A stretch of DNA of 13,679 nucleotides from Bordetella sp. (GTDB taxonomy: Bacteria; Pseudomonadota; Gammaproteobacteria; Burkholderiales; Burkholderiaceae_B): positions 1 through 13,679 of the forward strand of contig DAIDKG010000008.1 in the NCBI GenBank assembly GCA_027450125.1, in the 5' to 3' direction. This document shows positions 13,287-13,679 of this stretch, piece by piece. The position numbers were made by a program, and so were the translations under genes. The first letter of the stretch is position 1. The number at the start of each line of letters is the position of its first letter. The notes below the pieces were generated by a model. The model had not been told where the DNA came from. It was given only the letters and a program-made list of their open reading frames with translations, and did not search any database.

Positions 13287-13679
13287 ATGCACGCAGCGCC
13301 TCCCCCTCCCCGCAAAACCGGCAAGAAATCGGTCCTTGCCCATTGCGGCGCCGGCCGTCTCGCACTGCTGGCGCTGGTTGCTGTGTTGGCAATCGTTTTC
13401 TTCCAGGCCGGCGGTGCCCATTATCTGTCCATCGATTCCCTGAAGGCACAACAGGCCGCCTTTCTGCACGAACGCGACCTGCATCCGGTGTCGGTGTCCC
13501 TGGCTTTCTGCGCCATCTACGTCGCGATCACGGCGCTGTCGATCCCGGGGGCGACTGTGCTGACGCTTGCCGCAGGCGCCTTGTTCGGCGCGCTGTGGGG
13601 CGTCGCACTGGTCTCGTTCGCCTCGACACTCGGCGCGGCACTGGCTTTCGGCATGTCCCGCTATCTGCTGCGTGCTTTC
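13287..13679 (+). CDS. TVP38/TMEM64 (DedA-like, SNARE-associated) family membrane protein, C-terminus outside window
   Basis: The frame is open from the ATG at 13287 to the window end, 131 codons. A short Pro/Lys-rich cytoplasmic N-terminus (residues 1-22) is followed by a membrane span at about 25-42. A second hydrophobic segment covers about 66-86. The family core follows at about 87-128: PGATVLTLAAGALFG, then a glycine/alanine-rich helix and FGMSRYLLR, with the conserved G-x-F-G and Arg of the DedA/VTT fold. Family members are inner-membrane proteins linked to lipid scrambling or ion homeostasis; no specific role is known here. In some Burkholderiales this domain is fused to a C-terminal FAD-dependent (mercuric reductase-like) oxidoreductase, which cannot be checked in this window. 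The ribosome site is weak, so the start is moderately certain. Confidence 0.82.
   Translation, partial: MHAAPPPPRKTGKKSVLAHCGAGRLALLALVAVLAIVFFQAGGAHYLSIDSLKAQQAAFLHERDLHPVSVSLAFCAIYVAITALSIPGATVLTLAAGALFGALWGVALVSFASTLGAALAFGMSRYLLRAF

Overview
The window is GC-rich DNA from a betaproteobacterium. Gene content and protein style (MetC, FolD, an oligopeptidase A-like M3 peptidase, a Zoogloea/Ralstonia-type acetyl-CoA acetyltransferase) fit Burkholderiales, most likely Alcaligenaceae (Bordetella/Achromobacter group). The genus is an inference from familiarity, not from a search. There are eleven intact or window-truncated protein genes plus one decayed gene. I see no rRNA, tRNA, CRISPR array, insertion sequence or phage gene.

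Layout, left to right. (1) 1-3018, minus strand: an M3 metallopeptidase (prlC-like, C-terminus cut by the window edge) and folD, each apparently its own unit. (2) 3019-3231: a gene-free stretch dominated by nested inverted repeats, one of which runs across the metC stop codon. (3) 3232-6203, minus strand: a tight three-gene set transcribed as metallo-beta-lactamase-fold hydrolase, nitroreductase, metC, with gaps of only 9 and 5 bases. (4) 6335-10792, minus strand: four genes transcribed as M20 carbamoylase/amidase, 2,3-diaminopropionate ammonia-lyase, M20 aminoacylase/amidohydrolase and a TauE/SafE-type membrane exporter. (5) 10914-11390, plus strand: a divergent Lrp/AsnC regulator. The 121-base gap between (4) and (5) is AT-rich and carries repeated operator-like sequences. 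(6) 11400-11680: remains of a glyoxalase-like gene. (7) 11717-12968: two hairpins acting as terminator, then an acetyl-CoA acetyltransferase on the minus strand. (8) 13287-end, plus strand: the start of a TVP38/TMEM64-family membrane protein, open at the window edge.

The part that most looks like a little-described system is 6335-11390. Two different amide-cleaving M20 enzymes flank a diaminopropionate ammonia-lyase and are followed by an exporter, all under a divergent Lrp-type regulator. A coherent reading is catabolism of N-substituted 2,3-diaminopropionate (for example N-carbamoyl or N-acyl forms): the amidases would free diaminopropionate, the lyase would turn it into pyruvate and ammonia, the exporter would remove a by-product, and the regulator would sense an amino acid. 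The enzyme families are visible in the sequence; the shared substrate is inference.
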